From Symsagittifera roscoffensis (Eukaryota > Xenacoelomorpha > Acoela > Convolutidae): 64,000 nucleotides of DNA. Below the pieces are notes generated by a model. It saw only the letters and a program-made list of their open reading frames with translations. It did not search any database and was not told the DNA's origin. Positions 40,226-52,277 of this stretch are shown here, piece after piece. The stretch covers positions 25,276,189 through 25,340,188 of the forward strand of contig NC_087064.1 in NCBI RefSeq assembly GCF_963678635.1, read 5' to 3'. The position numbers were made by a program, and so were the translations under genes. Each line of letters begins with the position of its first letter. Position 1 is the stretch's first letter.

Positions 40226-43200
40226 TGATATCGCAACCACCGATGCATCCGTGTCCAGCACGAACATCCCCTTCTCTGTTGGCATGCCGAGGACCGGTGC
40301 CTCGCAAAGTTCACGTTTGATGTTCTCAAATGAAACTTGTGCCTCATCAGTCCAAGTGAACTTTTTGCCTTTGTTTCTCATCAACCGCTGCATGGGGTAT
40401 ATTTTGTCAGCATACCCCTTGATGAATTCTCGATAGTAATTAGCAAATCCCAAAAAACTCATTAGTTGTGTATCTGTTTTAGGTGCCTTTCAGGTCAACA
40501 CCGCTTCGACTGCTTCAGGATCTGGTCTCACTCCATGCTTATCCACCAGGCGGCCCAGATACTTTATGGAGTCTCTGAGGATTTCACACTTAGAGGGTTT
40601 ACATTTCAGGCCCGCCTGCTTCATGGAAGTAAACACCTCGTCCAACCTCTCTATGTGGTCCTCTAAGGTTGGTGTTGCAATCACAACATCATCGACATAA
40701 CACATGATGAGATTCCCGTATTTCTTAGTCACGCTCGTGAGTGCCTGGGCCATCAGTCGCTGGAATGTGGCCGTCGCGTTGCACAACCCGAACGGCATCC
40801 TCTTCCACTGGAACAACCCCAGCTCGCACACGAAGCCTGTTTTTTCACGATCTTGCTTTCGGAGTGGCACTTGCCAGAACGTAGAGCCCAAATCCAACGT
40901 CGTGAAGAACTTCGCGTCTCCCAGCTTGGATAGGCTCTCATCGATGCGGGGAATCGGGTATGCGTCCTTAATAGTCACTGCGTTCAGATAACGGAAATCA
41001 CAACAAAACCTGAGTTGCCCCTCTTTCTTTTTTCGCCATGACCACGCCACAAGCCCACGGGGACTTCGACGGCTCGATCATGTCATACTCCATTAACATC
41101 ACGATTTCCTTCCTGCATGCTTCTGACTTGTGAGGGGTCATTCTTCTCGCCCCTTCCCTATGAGGTACCGAGCCCTCTTCTTTCTCATTTTCGTGTTCTA
41201 CAAAGTTACAGCAACCTATGTCGGCCTTATGTTTCGAAAAAACGTCTGCGTTCCGACTTAGCACGGCCCCGAGCGAATCTAGTTCCTTATCTGATATTTT
41301 ACACTTCAAATGTTCTATCTCAGGTTTAGTCGCTGCTAACTCTGTTTCTGTCGGCCTCTCGGGAAAGTTGGAACAACTAGACAACCCATCATCTGTTTCC
41401 GACTTCATTGAAAACAATTTCCTAGAAGATTTCAATTCATTTACTCTCTTCAATATACATTCTTGGTTTGCATGCAAGAGACATTTAGTTACATCAAACT
41501 TCTTCAAGTTCTCCACACTCTGAAAGTCTGCGTTCAGAGGCAAAGCATAGCCAAGTTTCTTTCCCCTCTGTATTGTCACTGTTGTTGCTTCTGTGTTCAG
41601 CAACACACTCACACACAGTCCGCACTGAGTGAGTGAGAAGCTTCTTCCTAAAATAGCCGAGCTTTTACTGTTTGGATTTGGTACCAGACACACCTGTCTG
41701 TCATTGCTGAGTTCATTCAAGTTCCTCATCCTAAACGTCGCTATTACGGCTTGGTTTGGTTTCAATCTAACCTTTCGATCCAGAAAAATCGGCACCTTGG
41801 CCTGGTTAATTAAGATCTTATTAAGGGGTTTCTTTTCATACTTTCTCCAAGGATCCTTGATCCTAATCAACCCCTCATTGAGATCGATCGTGACATCAAA
41901 GTTGCGTACGAAGTCCCTCCCTAAGATGAACTGATCGGATTCGTCCAAATTCTCCACTACTAGGAAGCTCATCCAAAGATGTCTTCCTCCAAGTTGCAGT
42001 GAAATGATCGGGGTTCGTCCAGTCACATAGATCGCTCCCTGATTGGCAGCTGCCAGTCTTATGTTTGTAGGTATCAGATCCGACCTGTCAAAGCCCATGT
42101 CAGTCCAGGTTTTGACTGGCATGACACTTACCACTGCACCCGTGTCTAGCAGTCCTTTCACTGAAAGTTGCCTGCCCTGCACATCTAGCATATGTGCTGC
42201 CAGATCGGCTTCGCAGCCTATGTGCACCGCATCTTGTTCGAGCATGGCGTTGTGTCCGATTCGTCTAACCTTCAGCTCCTCTTGACCAATGTATATCCGG
42301 CCAATGTGATCATTCGCATCAGTTACGTGAGCTTTTGTGTAGATGTTGATGACATCCACATTCATTAGAATCGGGTATGGGCCATGGACTTCGATGTAAT
42401 GTCCATCCACTTTCATCAGCCTCGGACCCCCTGTCGTGAGCAGCGCTCGCACTGCCTTGGAATCCATTTTGAGATCTTTCTCCCACAGGTAGTCTGCATA
42501 AATGTCCAGATGGACTAATGTAATCTCGGATGGTTCACTCAAGTTCTTGACCACCTGGTGTCCTGCGACCGAGATGATGGACATTATCTTCGTCCCTTCC
42601 TTCGTCATGCCGAAAGTTCTACCAGATATAACGTTCAGTTTTAGTCCCTGCTTCCGGGGTTCCTCTTTGTCTCCTATTTTCGTCGTTTTACCCAGAATAT
42701 TAAAATTTTCGCGAAGATCTGTGCTCTCCAGTTCCGACCTTACCCATTGCTCCACTTCTTTCGTGGCTAGCTCCTGTTTGACATTCTGCAACGCTGTCCT
42801 TGCCGCCAGACCGTAATCCACCTTGAGTGGGCTAGCCGACTCTGCCTCCAGGCTCGAGGCTACCACCTCGTCAGGCAGTGTCTTTACCTTCTTAGTCGTA
42901 AAGGTGCTCGGTGTCGTCTCCTTTCTCCGAGACTCGGCTTCGTTCATCAGACGTGCTCGACTGGTCTTGACACCCGAAAGCGCCTCTTCGTGGCGGGGAT
43001 GTTTCGCGTCCGCCACTGCATCCCAAAACTGAGTGGAGTCCGACTTGAAGTGTCCTTCCAAATTACAGAAGAAGCACCTCGGACCATATTTCACGATGAG
43101 CCCTCTGACGTACTATTCGTGAACCTCGTCGGTCGCGTCGACGTCGTCGAGAAAGTAGCCTATTGCCTTCATGTTCTGTTTGTATGCAGAACACGCGAAA

Positions 43201-43497
43201 ACGTGATGGTCCATCGAACCACAATTCGCACACGACCTCCTCTTGTCCATGTTATCGCGAGGTTTGTACCAACTGGAGTTCGCACCAGTGTTTGTCCCGC
43301 TGTAGTTACCACAAATGCTGTAACGGTTTTGCGCCCTCGGTTTTATGAGTAAATACTCGCGTGACTTCATACGCAAATCATCGGGCGTGGGTACCTGGTC
43401 AAGTGACAGGGTGAAGTGTGTGGCCAAAATCGTCTTCAACTCTTCACTCTTTACTTCGTCCCTGAACTTTGAAGCAATCACCAAGTTTCGCTCGGAT
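40226..43497 (-). repeat. Tandem duplication inside gag-pol of element B, 5' copy
   Basis: Same content as 36940-40219, differing at about 25 sites plus a 9-nt deletion near 41325 and a frameshift near 41035. At the junction (40219-40226) gag sequence passes directly into RNase H sequence with only 1-3 nt of shared bases. Confidence 0.95.
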
Positions 43498-45283
43498 TTT
43501 TTCTCATCGGGGTTGCTTCTCCTCCTAAGCAATTCAAGGTCGTCCAAAATGTGTCTATGGATTCGTCATCTCTTTGACGCCTCTTTTCGGACTTCACCAT
43601 AGCCTGGTGCCCTTGTACTCCAGAGCCGAAACGATTCAGCAGGATGTCGAATATCTTGCGAGCGCTATCTCTCTCATTGGTTCTTTTCGCCATTACACAA
43701 TTTAGTGCAGTACCCTCCAGGTTGCTTGTTAGCGCGCTGCACTCTTGTTTCTTGGAGAGACTCTCTTCCTCAAAGGGCAACTTCATCACTTCTATCCAAG
43801 TGTCAATGCAGCCGTCTGACTCGTCTTTGTACGACTTCGGCTTTTTCAGTGTCCTTCTTGACCTCTCTCCTCTCTCGGTTGACTTCGAGAGCTTAGTGAT
43901 GAATGTCTCGAGAGATCTATTCAGAGGCTCAAACATCGAGGCATACATCGTCGTGTCATGTGAGACTGTAGTCCGATCTGGCATTGAACTGACTTGTGGC
44001 ACAGTTGGCAACCTCGTCTCCGGAGTAGCATCTGCCTCCGGCGGGACTGGATTCGTCCAGCCAGGCCTCGACGGGGCTGCCCTTGGCCGCTCCCTATTCC
44101 TAGGTTCGTAGTTCGTTCTCGAGCTTTGCTGGGCCCTGGCGTAGCTGCCCGTACCATCTCCATCATTCGCATGGCGTGAGCGCTCCCTTGAGTTGGAACG
44201 CTCCTCCCAATTGCTCCCATTCAAGATCGCGTCAAGCTTCCGCATCATTAAGTCAGATTTGGCATCTAACCTTTTTTCCAGGCTAGTCATCGTGTGGGCG
44301 TAGGTATTATCATGATTGTTCAACAATCGCTCGATCTCTCTCGTCATCCTAGCCTCTCTTTCCTCTGACTCCTTGTTTGCCTGTGCCAGGCTCTCCACCA
44401 GGCATTGATCGGTGTTGCGAATCAATTGAGCCTGATCAACCCTCGCCTGCGACTTCACGTGCGTTAGTTCGTCTCTCAAATTCTCTCGACCCTGGTGAGC
44501 TCTCTCGTCAACTTGATCTATTCTTTTGGTCATGTCCCATCTCAGTTCATCCAGACCATTCATTACGCCAGCGAACATGTCACTTATATCGCCAGTTGCC
44601 CCCAATGGCGGGGTTAGCCCCAGAGAAGATGAGATCAACTGCGGCTGCAGCCTGGTACTTGATGACGCACTGCTTTTTTGCTTGCTCATCGACGTCATCA
44701 GTCTGTCGAACGTTGATGACGCTCCCATCGTTATCCCATCTGACATGGGCCTGGTCGGCGAGGCGGACGACGCCTTCCTGCTCATGTCGTTCCTTGGGCA
44801 CGGTGTGAAGTTCACATCCGGATGGGTTATCTCCAGGTGGTCATAACTGGAAGATAAACCTTCAGCTCGTAGTGACGCCATGCGCTCATCATACAAAGAC
44901 TTCCAGCTCTTCTTGGCCTTCGAACCCGGTTGTTCTTCACTCGGGCTTATACTCGACATCATCGCGTTGTTGCTCTGCTTGGCCAGAGATGAGTGGGTAT
45001 TAGCTGGATGTGAAAATTCTCTCCTCCACCTATGACTCTTGGTCTCCAATTTGGACATTCCCCTGAATAACACTTCCTCTCGCGGCTCGACCTCGAAACG
45101 CTCCGAGGTCTCCTCCGTCCTCTCAACTTCCTCCCGCTCGAGGTCCTCGCTCGGCTCAAAGTCGGGTCGAATCAGCGTCCGTTCCCCTTCGTCAAAGGGG
45201 TCCACAAGCGTTTCGCTCGCGGGCCCGGCCTCGGCGCTCCTCCCTTGATCGCCATCGAGGTTTTTCTCGCTCCTTAGTTTCAT

Positions 45284-45941
45284 TTCGCTCACTGAAAGAT
45301 CAGGTTAACCTTTAGTCGATTCGTTTTCAGCAAACACGTCGGAAGCGCTGCTAAACGAGGATCGGCTACGCCTAGTTTTAAATTCTCGCGTGCTTCCCTT
45401 GCTCAGCCTGGGAATCTTAGTGGTCGATCCTAACGAGTCCCTGCGCTGCATACTTTTTGACAAATAACAATATTCTTATAATTTAATGGCGATGCACACG
45501 TACCGCAAACAAGTTCAAATTAAATTACTTAACGCTGCCTCTTCGATCTCATAAGTATCAAAAATGCCTCTTAGATTTCTCAATGACAATCTTAGTGACT
45601 CAGCTAAAGTTACACACACGGGGCCTACACAGTATTGATATAATGCTAACTCAACCATGTTGTATAGTATAACGGTATCACAAAAGTTTCACAAGATATA
45701 ATCAATACACAAAACACAATTGATAATCAGATAAGAATATCCTATAGGTGACAGCGACCTTTTGTCAGTATCAGTTTACCGCCACACTCTTATCAAGTCA
45801 CTGCTTTGCTAACATCAAACAATCTTTGGTAAAAAGCAGTGATGATTCTGAAACAGATCAATAAAACTTAGTCTTAAAGAAAAAGACTTCCCTCAATCGG
45901 AACGATCCGAAAGAACGAAGCCCAGGACACAGTCTTCTCAA
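45284..45941 (-). other. Element B leader next to gag
   Basis: No supported frame upstream of the gag ATG; AT-rich sequence. Nothing further recognised. Confidence 0.35.
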
Positions 45942-46156
45942 GTGGGTGTGTATTTGCCTAATACACCCACCGAGGTCTTTTTTTTAGGTGTCCTGCGATT
46001 GCCCGAGCTGTCCTACTAAGTAGCTCAAGGCAGCCTCTGACCGAAAATTTCTAAAGTCTATGAAAAAGCTCCCCCACACCCGGAACGCTCCAAGTGCACG
46101 AGAGCAGGGAACAACTTTTCTTCTCAAGTGAGTGTGTATTTGCCTAATACACTCAC
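45942..46156 (-). repeat. Two-copy leader repeat with covarying hairpins (element B)
   Basis: Two 29-nt hairpins, 45942-45970 and 46128-46156, sit 186 bp apart inside a degenerate direct repeat that also shares CCGAGGTCTT and AAGTAGCTCAAGGCA. The stem starts GTGGG/CCCAC in one copy and GTGAG/CTCAC in the other: a compensated base-pair change. This supports a conserved RNA or DNA structure. Confidence 0.65.
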
Positions 46157-46419
46157 CGAGGTCTTCTTCTATTTGTTCCCGGGTTGCCCGAACTTTCCTA
46201 TTAAGTAGCTCAAGGCAACCACACAACCAAAATCACAATCAAAAAAAAAATTTTTTTGGTTCGGGTACTTCTGATACACCAGATCTAGAATCCAAAGTTG
46301 ATCACGAATTTCCGGGTCAAAATGGGCTCCTATGATCCTAATAAGCACGCCTAATATCCTAATATGATCTCAATTATATGGATATTTTCCGTTTCCCAAA
46401 TCGCCACAGAAGGTTTCCT

Positions 46420-47480
46420 CAAGTTTCTAACAAGGAGGGTTGTTAAGAGGTTTAAGTCACTCCGAAAGGGTTACTTCGGAGGGTTGTTAAAACACTTAGC
46501 CTACTCCGGAGGGTTACTTCGGAGGGTACATTAGTCACCCAAGAGACTTCGGAGGGTCCCCCTTAACTCACTAAGGAGGGTCAATAAGAGGCTTAATATG
46601 CTCCGGAGGGTTAATTCGGAGGGTTCTTCCAAAATTTTCAAATTTTTGAACCTCACCTAGAAGGGCCTTCAACTAGCTTCGGGAAGCGTCAAAACAAGCT
46701 AAATTATCTATGGGGGGTTGTTTTAACTTCTTCGGATGGTCTCGTGGAAAATTTCCTCTAAGGAGGGTTGCTAAGAGACTTAAGTCACTCCGGAGGGTTA
46801 CTTCGGAGGGTTGTTAAGACACTTAGCCTACTTCGGAGGGTTACTTCGGAGGGTGCCTTAGTCACCCAAGAGACTTCAGAGGGTCCCCTTTAACTCACTA
46901 AGGAGGGTCAATAAGAGGCTTAATATGCTCCGGAGGGTTAATTCGGAGGGTTCTTCCAAAATTTTCAAATTTTTGAACCTCACTTAGAAGGGCCTTCAAC
47001 TAGCTTCAGGAAGCGTCAAAACAAGCTAAATTCTCTATGGGGGGTTGTTTTAACTTCTTCGGATGGTCTCGTGGAAAATTTCCTCTAAGGAGGGTTGCTA
47101 AGAGACTTAAGTCACTCCGGAGGGTTACTTCGGAGGGTTGTTAAGACACTTAGCCTACTTCGGAGGGTTACTTCGGAGGGTGCCTTAGTCACCCAAGAGA
47201 CTTCAGAGGGTCCCCTTTAACTCACTAAGGAGGGTCAATAAGAGGCTTAATATGCTCCGGAGGGTTAATTCGGAGGGTTCTTCCAAAATTTTCAAATTTT
47301 TGAACCTCACTTAGAAGGGCCTTCAACTAGCTTCAGGAAGCGTCAAAACAAGCTAAATTCTCTATGGGGGGTTGTTTTAACTTCTTCGGAGGGTCTCGTG
47401 GAAAATCTCCACTAAGGAGGGTTGCTAAAGGGCTTAAGTCACTCCGGAGGGTTACTCCGAAGGGTTCCGCAAAAATCAGG
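46420..47480. repeat. 327-bp tandem repeat, about 3.2 copies, built on CGGAGGGTT (element B leader)
   Basis: Exact 327-bp spacing between matching points at 46744, 47071 and 47398. Within each unit the short motif CGGAGGGTT or AAGGAGGGT occurs about ten times. The first copy is more diverged. The motif continues singly through the leader to about 49070. Confidence 0.93.
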
Positions 47481-48739
47481 AAAAAGGGTTAATTTACCGC
47501 AATAAAGCCTGTGAATGCGGTGCAACTTGCTTAAAACCAGGTTGGTTGACACGGTCAACCTCCCCAGCAGGATAAAAAGGAGTTTTGATAAAATTTTATG
47601 CCGCTCGGAGGGTTCCCTGTAATTTGGACCCTCCTAATCAACAATTTCTAAAAAAATTTCTCTTCCGAGACTATCAACCCAAAAACGGTTGCGATCCGGA
47701 AATGTGGTCAAAAACGTCGACTTTTGGTACCAAAATTATCCCGATCGGATGGCTAGTCTTTGAGAAATCGCCAAAAACGCGTTCGTCAAAATGGCCTTTT
47801 TTCACCACCTAAATAGGTTCTGAGAAACTTTTTCCGCAATTCCTGTTGAAAGTGCCTAAAAATAACTGAAACGAGCGTAGTAGCCCTGTACGGCACTGGA
47901 ATAATGCAAAAAATTGGACCAAAATTGGTTTGGAGACAAAAATTTGGCCAATAACTATCAAATTTGGACCCTCCGATCCCTTCCTTTTCCAATCCTTAAG
48001 TCGTTAGCTCTATCCACGGAGCTAATCGGAGGGTTACTCAAGAATTTTCCTGGCAGCCGAGCACGTTATGCTAGCACGCTCCTGACACAAAAAATTTTAT
48101 TGCTCTAACTCTAAAAACGCAAAAACTCGATCCCCAAAACAGATTGACAAAATTCAGAAAGCTTCTTGCTGTTCGGAAAAGCTCGGATATCCAAAAATTT
48201 GGGGGTCTATAGTTTGGTCGAAAATCGGTAATTTTCGACTAAAATTGGGTGTTTCTTGGGTTTAAATAAGAGATAATTAATATATAGTAAGGATAATAAT
48301 CTATTAGCAGTCGTTAATGAATATTACTATACTCTCCTTTACACCAAAATACCCGAATTAAGACCCTTAACTCGGAAATTTGTGATCAACGGAGGGTACA
48401 ATCGGACCGCGCCAATCGTGCCCCCCACCATTAAGTTTTAATGAAATAGTACCCAAACGATACTAAAATTGTTTCAACGATACCCAACAGTCGTTGTGGA
48501 TGTTGTCCCTATGTCCCTGTTGAGTGTGGAACACGTCGGTCAGCTTGCCACTCTACCCTCCGGTCACCAGCAAAATCACCATTAACGTGCTTAAATACTC
48601 AAATTACACCCGAGGGAGGGTATCCAACCCTTCACCAAAACACACAATCTTTCTATCAGAAATGATATAGATCAACCTGAAACAACAACAAATAGGAAGG
48701 TCAGATCACATCTCGTCCGGAAATAACATATAAACTGTC
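47481..48739 (-). other. Element B leader, middle part
   Basis: No credible coding frame; scattered CGGAGGGT motifs (for example 48030, 48391, 48559) and AT-rich stretches. Short frames here have no domain or homologue in elements A or C. Confidence 0.4.
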
Positions 48740-48880
48740 ACTTTATGTTTTTTACTGTTTTTGGTCTTTTTTGGAATTTTTACTGTTTTTTGCATTTTTT
48801 TGTTTTCAAATAATTTTATTTTTGGCTTTTTCTTGGTTATGCACTATTTTTTATTGGTTTTACGATTTCTTTTTAATTGT
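48740..48880 (-). other. A-rich leader tract (element B)
   Basis: Sense AAAAAC/AAAAAT-rich stretch about 230 nt downstream of the primer-binding site, matching tracts in elements A and C. Confidence 0.55.
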
Positions 48881-49113
48881 TTTTGGTCCTGGAACCTCGG
48901 GACAAGCGGGCTCTAGATTTCCCACCTAACCCTCCGGCCCCCGGAATTTTCGGTGTTAACTAAGTTAAAAAGCTAAATAGTACTAGACGGAGGGTACGCA
49001 CCTTCCCCCTAGTACAATAACGGTCATTAAGGCCTCCAACTCGGGCATACGCCCGGAGCGGAGGGTTCGTCGCTGAAATGCTGATCATGATGGTCTTATG
49101 CCTTTGACAGGCC

Positions 49114-49128
49114 CACCCAGGAGCGCCA
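49114..49128 (-). other. Primer-binding site (element B)
   Basis: Sense TGGCGCTCCTGGGTG, identical to element A, 12 nt inside the LTR. Confidence 0.78.
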
Positions 49129-49140
49129 TAAAAACGTCTA

Positions 49141-50026
49141 TGTAACATTCGCCCAAATACTACACAGCGACGGAGCGTAGAAAAAGTACCTATTAACGAC
49201 TGGCAGGCGTCAGTTACCTTAATCCTACTCGTTTTTCATCGTCTGGACCTTGCCAGTTGATTTTCTGGTCTGTCTAGGGCTAAGTAAAAAGTTACTATTT
49301 TTAGGCCATCAGTCAAACGACTTTTGATCAGCTTTCGTTTACATGCGAACACAAACACATAGCTGAGTCTCGGATCCTCAGACTACGTGATTGCTATTAA
49401 AAACACGGCTCAAATACCCTATTTTATTATGTTTTTGTGTGACAGTTCTATATTAAATCCATTGGAGATGGATTGACCCCTTCCTCTTTCTAGCTACTCA
49501 TATTCTAAAATATCAAATAATACCGGTGTTAATTCAAGGTTTTACGACATCCAAGTAGCTACAAAGTCAGTTTTATATAGTCCCTTCACATACAGCAGTC
49601 TCTGGGGGTCCAAGCCTCCGCTCCCGTGTTCTTCCCGAGATAACGCTGTTATCTCTCCCAATTTGTGGCACGGGAGGGTTCGGCGGAATATTCCTTCCCC
49701 ACTGAAGCTTCCTTTTCCTCTAATTTCCACTGCTAAGGATCTTATCGTGTGTCACTGCCACGATGAGAGGCCTCGTTTTTTTTTGTTCTTTCGTGCGACT
49801 GTTTTCTGCTATTTCCGTCGTTGTTGTGTTTTTTCGTCCTTTTTAGTCAAAATGGCCGTCTTTTTGTATTTCTCAGAAATACTGGCCCGTCAATCGAAAT
49901 TTTAAAAATTCAAATTTTCGGAATATCTAGACCCTCCTTCGCAGTAATTTTTCGTTACTAAGGCCTTTATTCGTTTTTTTTGTGTCGCCGGAAGGTTGCG
50001 CTGTGCCAATCTGGCAGAATGACACA
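49141..50026 (-). repeat. 5' LTR of element B
   Basis: 886 bp, matching 22364-23250 with about 15 differences. TATA box at 49572-49579; hairpins 49637-49655 and 49456-49474. Transcription would start about 25-30 nt further along the minus strand (inference). Confidence 0.95.
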
Positions 50027-50569
50027 CGGTGAAGGGTAGAAGACAGCCTTCCCAAAGGAAAATAAGGTCTTATTTCCTCGGATTCAAGACACCGGAGGGG
50101 TCTCGGGACTAGAACTCCTATCTTTTTATACAAACTTTTAGCTTCCCTATTATGTCCTGAATTGAATTTAATTAACATCTGAATTCATTTTACGAGGATG
50201 AAAAGCTAGGAGTTGGGGGGAAGGGTTGATCCATTTTCGATGGAGATGATGATTTTTATCTACTGAACAAAAACATTATTAATATAATCAGTAGTAGTAG
50301 CCCTGTTTTTAGGAGTGACCTCGTGGTCTGGGGATACTGAGACCCAGCCATGAGTTCACTATTTCTGCATGTAATTAAGTTAGTTTGAGCGTTCTGGTCG
50401 AAGCCGGAGAACAGTAACGTTTTTGTCGACCCGATGTTGAAAAGATCACCAAAAGAACTGGCTTGGTAGAGACGGTGAAAAGCATGAAGAGCTCTGTTTA
50501 GACGTCGGCCAGTCGTCTGAGAACCTAGCTTTATTTTCCGTCGATATGTACTTCCGGGCGAATGTTTTA
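50027..50569 (+). repeat. 5' LTR of element C, second part
   Basis: Continues the LTR interrupted at 22363 (CGGTGAAGG joins) and matches the rest of 63065-63957. The end reads GAATGTTTTA instead of GAATGTTACA, so the terminal CA is mutated. Confidence 0.92.
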
Positions 50570-50581
50570 TAGCTGTTTTTA

Positions 50582-50596
50582 TGGCGCTCCTGTGTG
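50582..50596 (+). other. Primer-binding site (element C)
   Basis: TGGCGCTCCTGTGTG, one base different from elements A and B, 12 nt after the LTR. Confidence 0.75.
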
Positions 50597-52277
50597 TTAT
50601 TCTTTTTTAACATCATGACCGGCAGAACCGTTTTTAACATCATGACCGGCAGAACCGTTAACGAGCACTCCGCGCCGAGCGGATGCTCACATTAACGCCC
50701 TTAATAGGCCAAAACCACCGGGGCGGCAGGATAGTTCGGAACGCGGAAGCCTTCCGGATTACCGTGAATAGTTTTTTAACCTAGTTAAGACCGAAATTTC
50801 ACGAACCAGGAAGGGTGGGGGGATCGGCCATCCCCTCGTTCCCTGAGAGGTTTGTGAAAAAAACACTTAAAGATATATATAAAACCAAACAAAAAGTAGT
50901 ATAGTACCCAAGAAAAACAAAAAACATAAAAAATAACCGAAAAAACCAAAAACAGTAAAAAAGTATAAAAAAATCAGCAGAAATCATCCCCCCAGACAAG
51001 ACGTGATCCGACCCTCCCGTTTGTTGTTGATAGATATATTGTTGTTACAGGCATTTATATCAATCAGGATTGTTACCATCATTTTTGTAGCCCGTTTGTG
51101 AGGCTTGTACTGTAGGGTTGTTTGAGTATTTAAGCACGTTAATGCTAATTTGCGCTCAATCCGGAAGGGTCTGCTGATTCGCGCTCAATCCGGAAGGGTC
51201 TCGGGATTAGTGAAGAAGACTGATCCGGCAAGCAGTACAAGGAGTGACAAAAATGGGCTCAACAATAACAACAGTCGACTTTGGGCATCGTTAACAAGTT
51301 TTGTATCCCTTTTGCTACAAAAAATAAGATAGTATTCTGTGGGGGGCTCGACAGTGCTGCACTGTAGTGAACCTTCACCGAACTGCGAATATCCGAGTTA
51401 GGCACCTTAATTCGGATATTGAACAAACCCGGAGGGGTATAGTATTACTAATATTATTACTTATATAGCCCATATTAATACTCTTATATCGTTTTTCAGT
51501 GAAAAAACAAAGAAAACAGACCGCCTTTTAGGGTCAAAATAGCGATATTTTGATCCCCCCACAAATCGCGATTTTTGACATATCGATATTTTTTGTAACG
51601 GTAAAAAGCGCTAAATTAGTTTGTTACATCGTAATTGCACTACTATAATAGGTAGAACCGGTTAAGTTTAGTTCGGAAGTGGTTGGAACTATTTTGGTAC
51701 CAAAAACCGAATTTTCGTGATTTTTGAGAAAACCGAACACTATAAATTCAGAAAATTTTTTGAAATTTTTGAGTTAGGACAGTAAAAATAGTTGTTCGGA
51801 CAACCTCCACTAGTGAATCTACAGATTCTAAAACCCGCTTCCCGAAAACCTTCCGGAGTACAGAGTAATCGAACTTAACGTGTTTGATTCTGTGGATTCA
51901 TCAATCCGGAGGTGTCCAAATAGCATAGTTTTTCGTAAATTTTTTCAACTATAGCGTTTTAGATCGGGTCTTTTGCATTGAACTAGAAGAGTATAGGTCT
52001 TCTGAGCTCGGATCAATAATTTTAGGTCGAAAAGAACAGAATTGCGGAAAAAGTTAGGCGGAACCTATAAGAGAAAATTTTCTTGACTTTAGAAAAAAGA
52101 CGTTTTAGTTAATAACTTTGGAACTACTGTACAGATCCAGTTGATCTTGGTACCAATAGATCAGAAATTAGCTGAGCTCACTAATTTATTGTGTTGTGTT
52201 ATTATTATCAGTAGTCAGATAAAAAGGACGCTAATATCGAACTGAGTGTATAGATAGTAAGAAGTGATAAAGTGAAA
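50597..52277 (+). other. Leader of element C
   Basis: About 1.7 kb without a supported frame. It holds the A-rich tract (50856-50982) and a short direct repeat GCGCTCAATCCGGAAGGGTC at 51151 and 51181. Much shorter than the element B leader. Confidence 0.6.
50856..50982 (+). other. A-rich leader tract (element C)
   Basis: AAAAAACC-type sequence about 260 nt after the primer-binding site, the counterpart of tracts in elements A and B. Confidence 0.55.

Larger units (their letters stand above)
32796..45283 (-). pseudogene. gag-pol: Gag-Pol of element B, broken and internally duplicated
   Basis: Homologous to the element A gag-pol. Read 5' to 3': gag N-terminus with coiled coil (45283-43478, ATG at 45283); first copy of zinc knuckles, protease and RT (43547-40226); second copy of the same block (40219-36940); RNase H and linker (to about 35880); integrase (35300-34400); GPF and acidic tail; macro-like end, which loses frame near 32940; relic of the KKYYLSI end at about 32800. 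Breaks: frameshifts near 43500, 41035, 35900, 35040, 34430 and 32940; TAG at 43113 and 39835 between the two zinc knuckles; and the second knuckle has Ser for its last Cys in both copies. The macro-like part keeps FLVTK, the Lys of the TARG1 class. The element cannot make a full polyprotein as it stands. Confidence 0.92.
22364..50026 (-). mobile_element. Element B: 27.7 kb giant Ty3/gypsy-type retrotransposon nested in element C
   Basis: Minus-strand element with two LTRs (22364-23250, 49141-50026) that differ at about 15 sites by eye. Flanks read AACGG on the left and (A)CGGTG on the right; the uninterrupted sequence AACGGTGAAGG exists in the element C 3' LTR at 63422-63432, which proves insertion. 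It carries gag-pol and ORF2, both broken by stops and frameshifts, a 3.28 kb tandem duplication within gag-pol, and a 3.9 kb leader with repeats. Without the duplication it would be about 24.4 kb. Confidence 0.95.

Noticed and set aside
43113-43115. Programmed TAG readthrough in gag of element B as an established feature
   Set aside because: Element A has a sense codon there and B is decayed elsewhere; listed only as a possibility.
47585-47812. Small frames in the element B leader (47585-47812, 47786-47992, 47914-48108)
   Set aside because: No domain, no counterpart in A or C, and composition like surrounding non-coding DNA.
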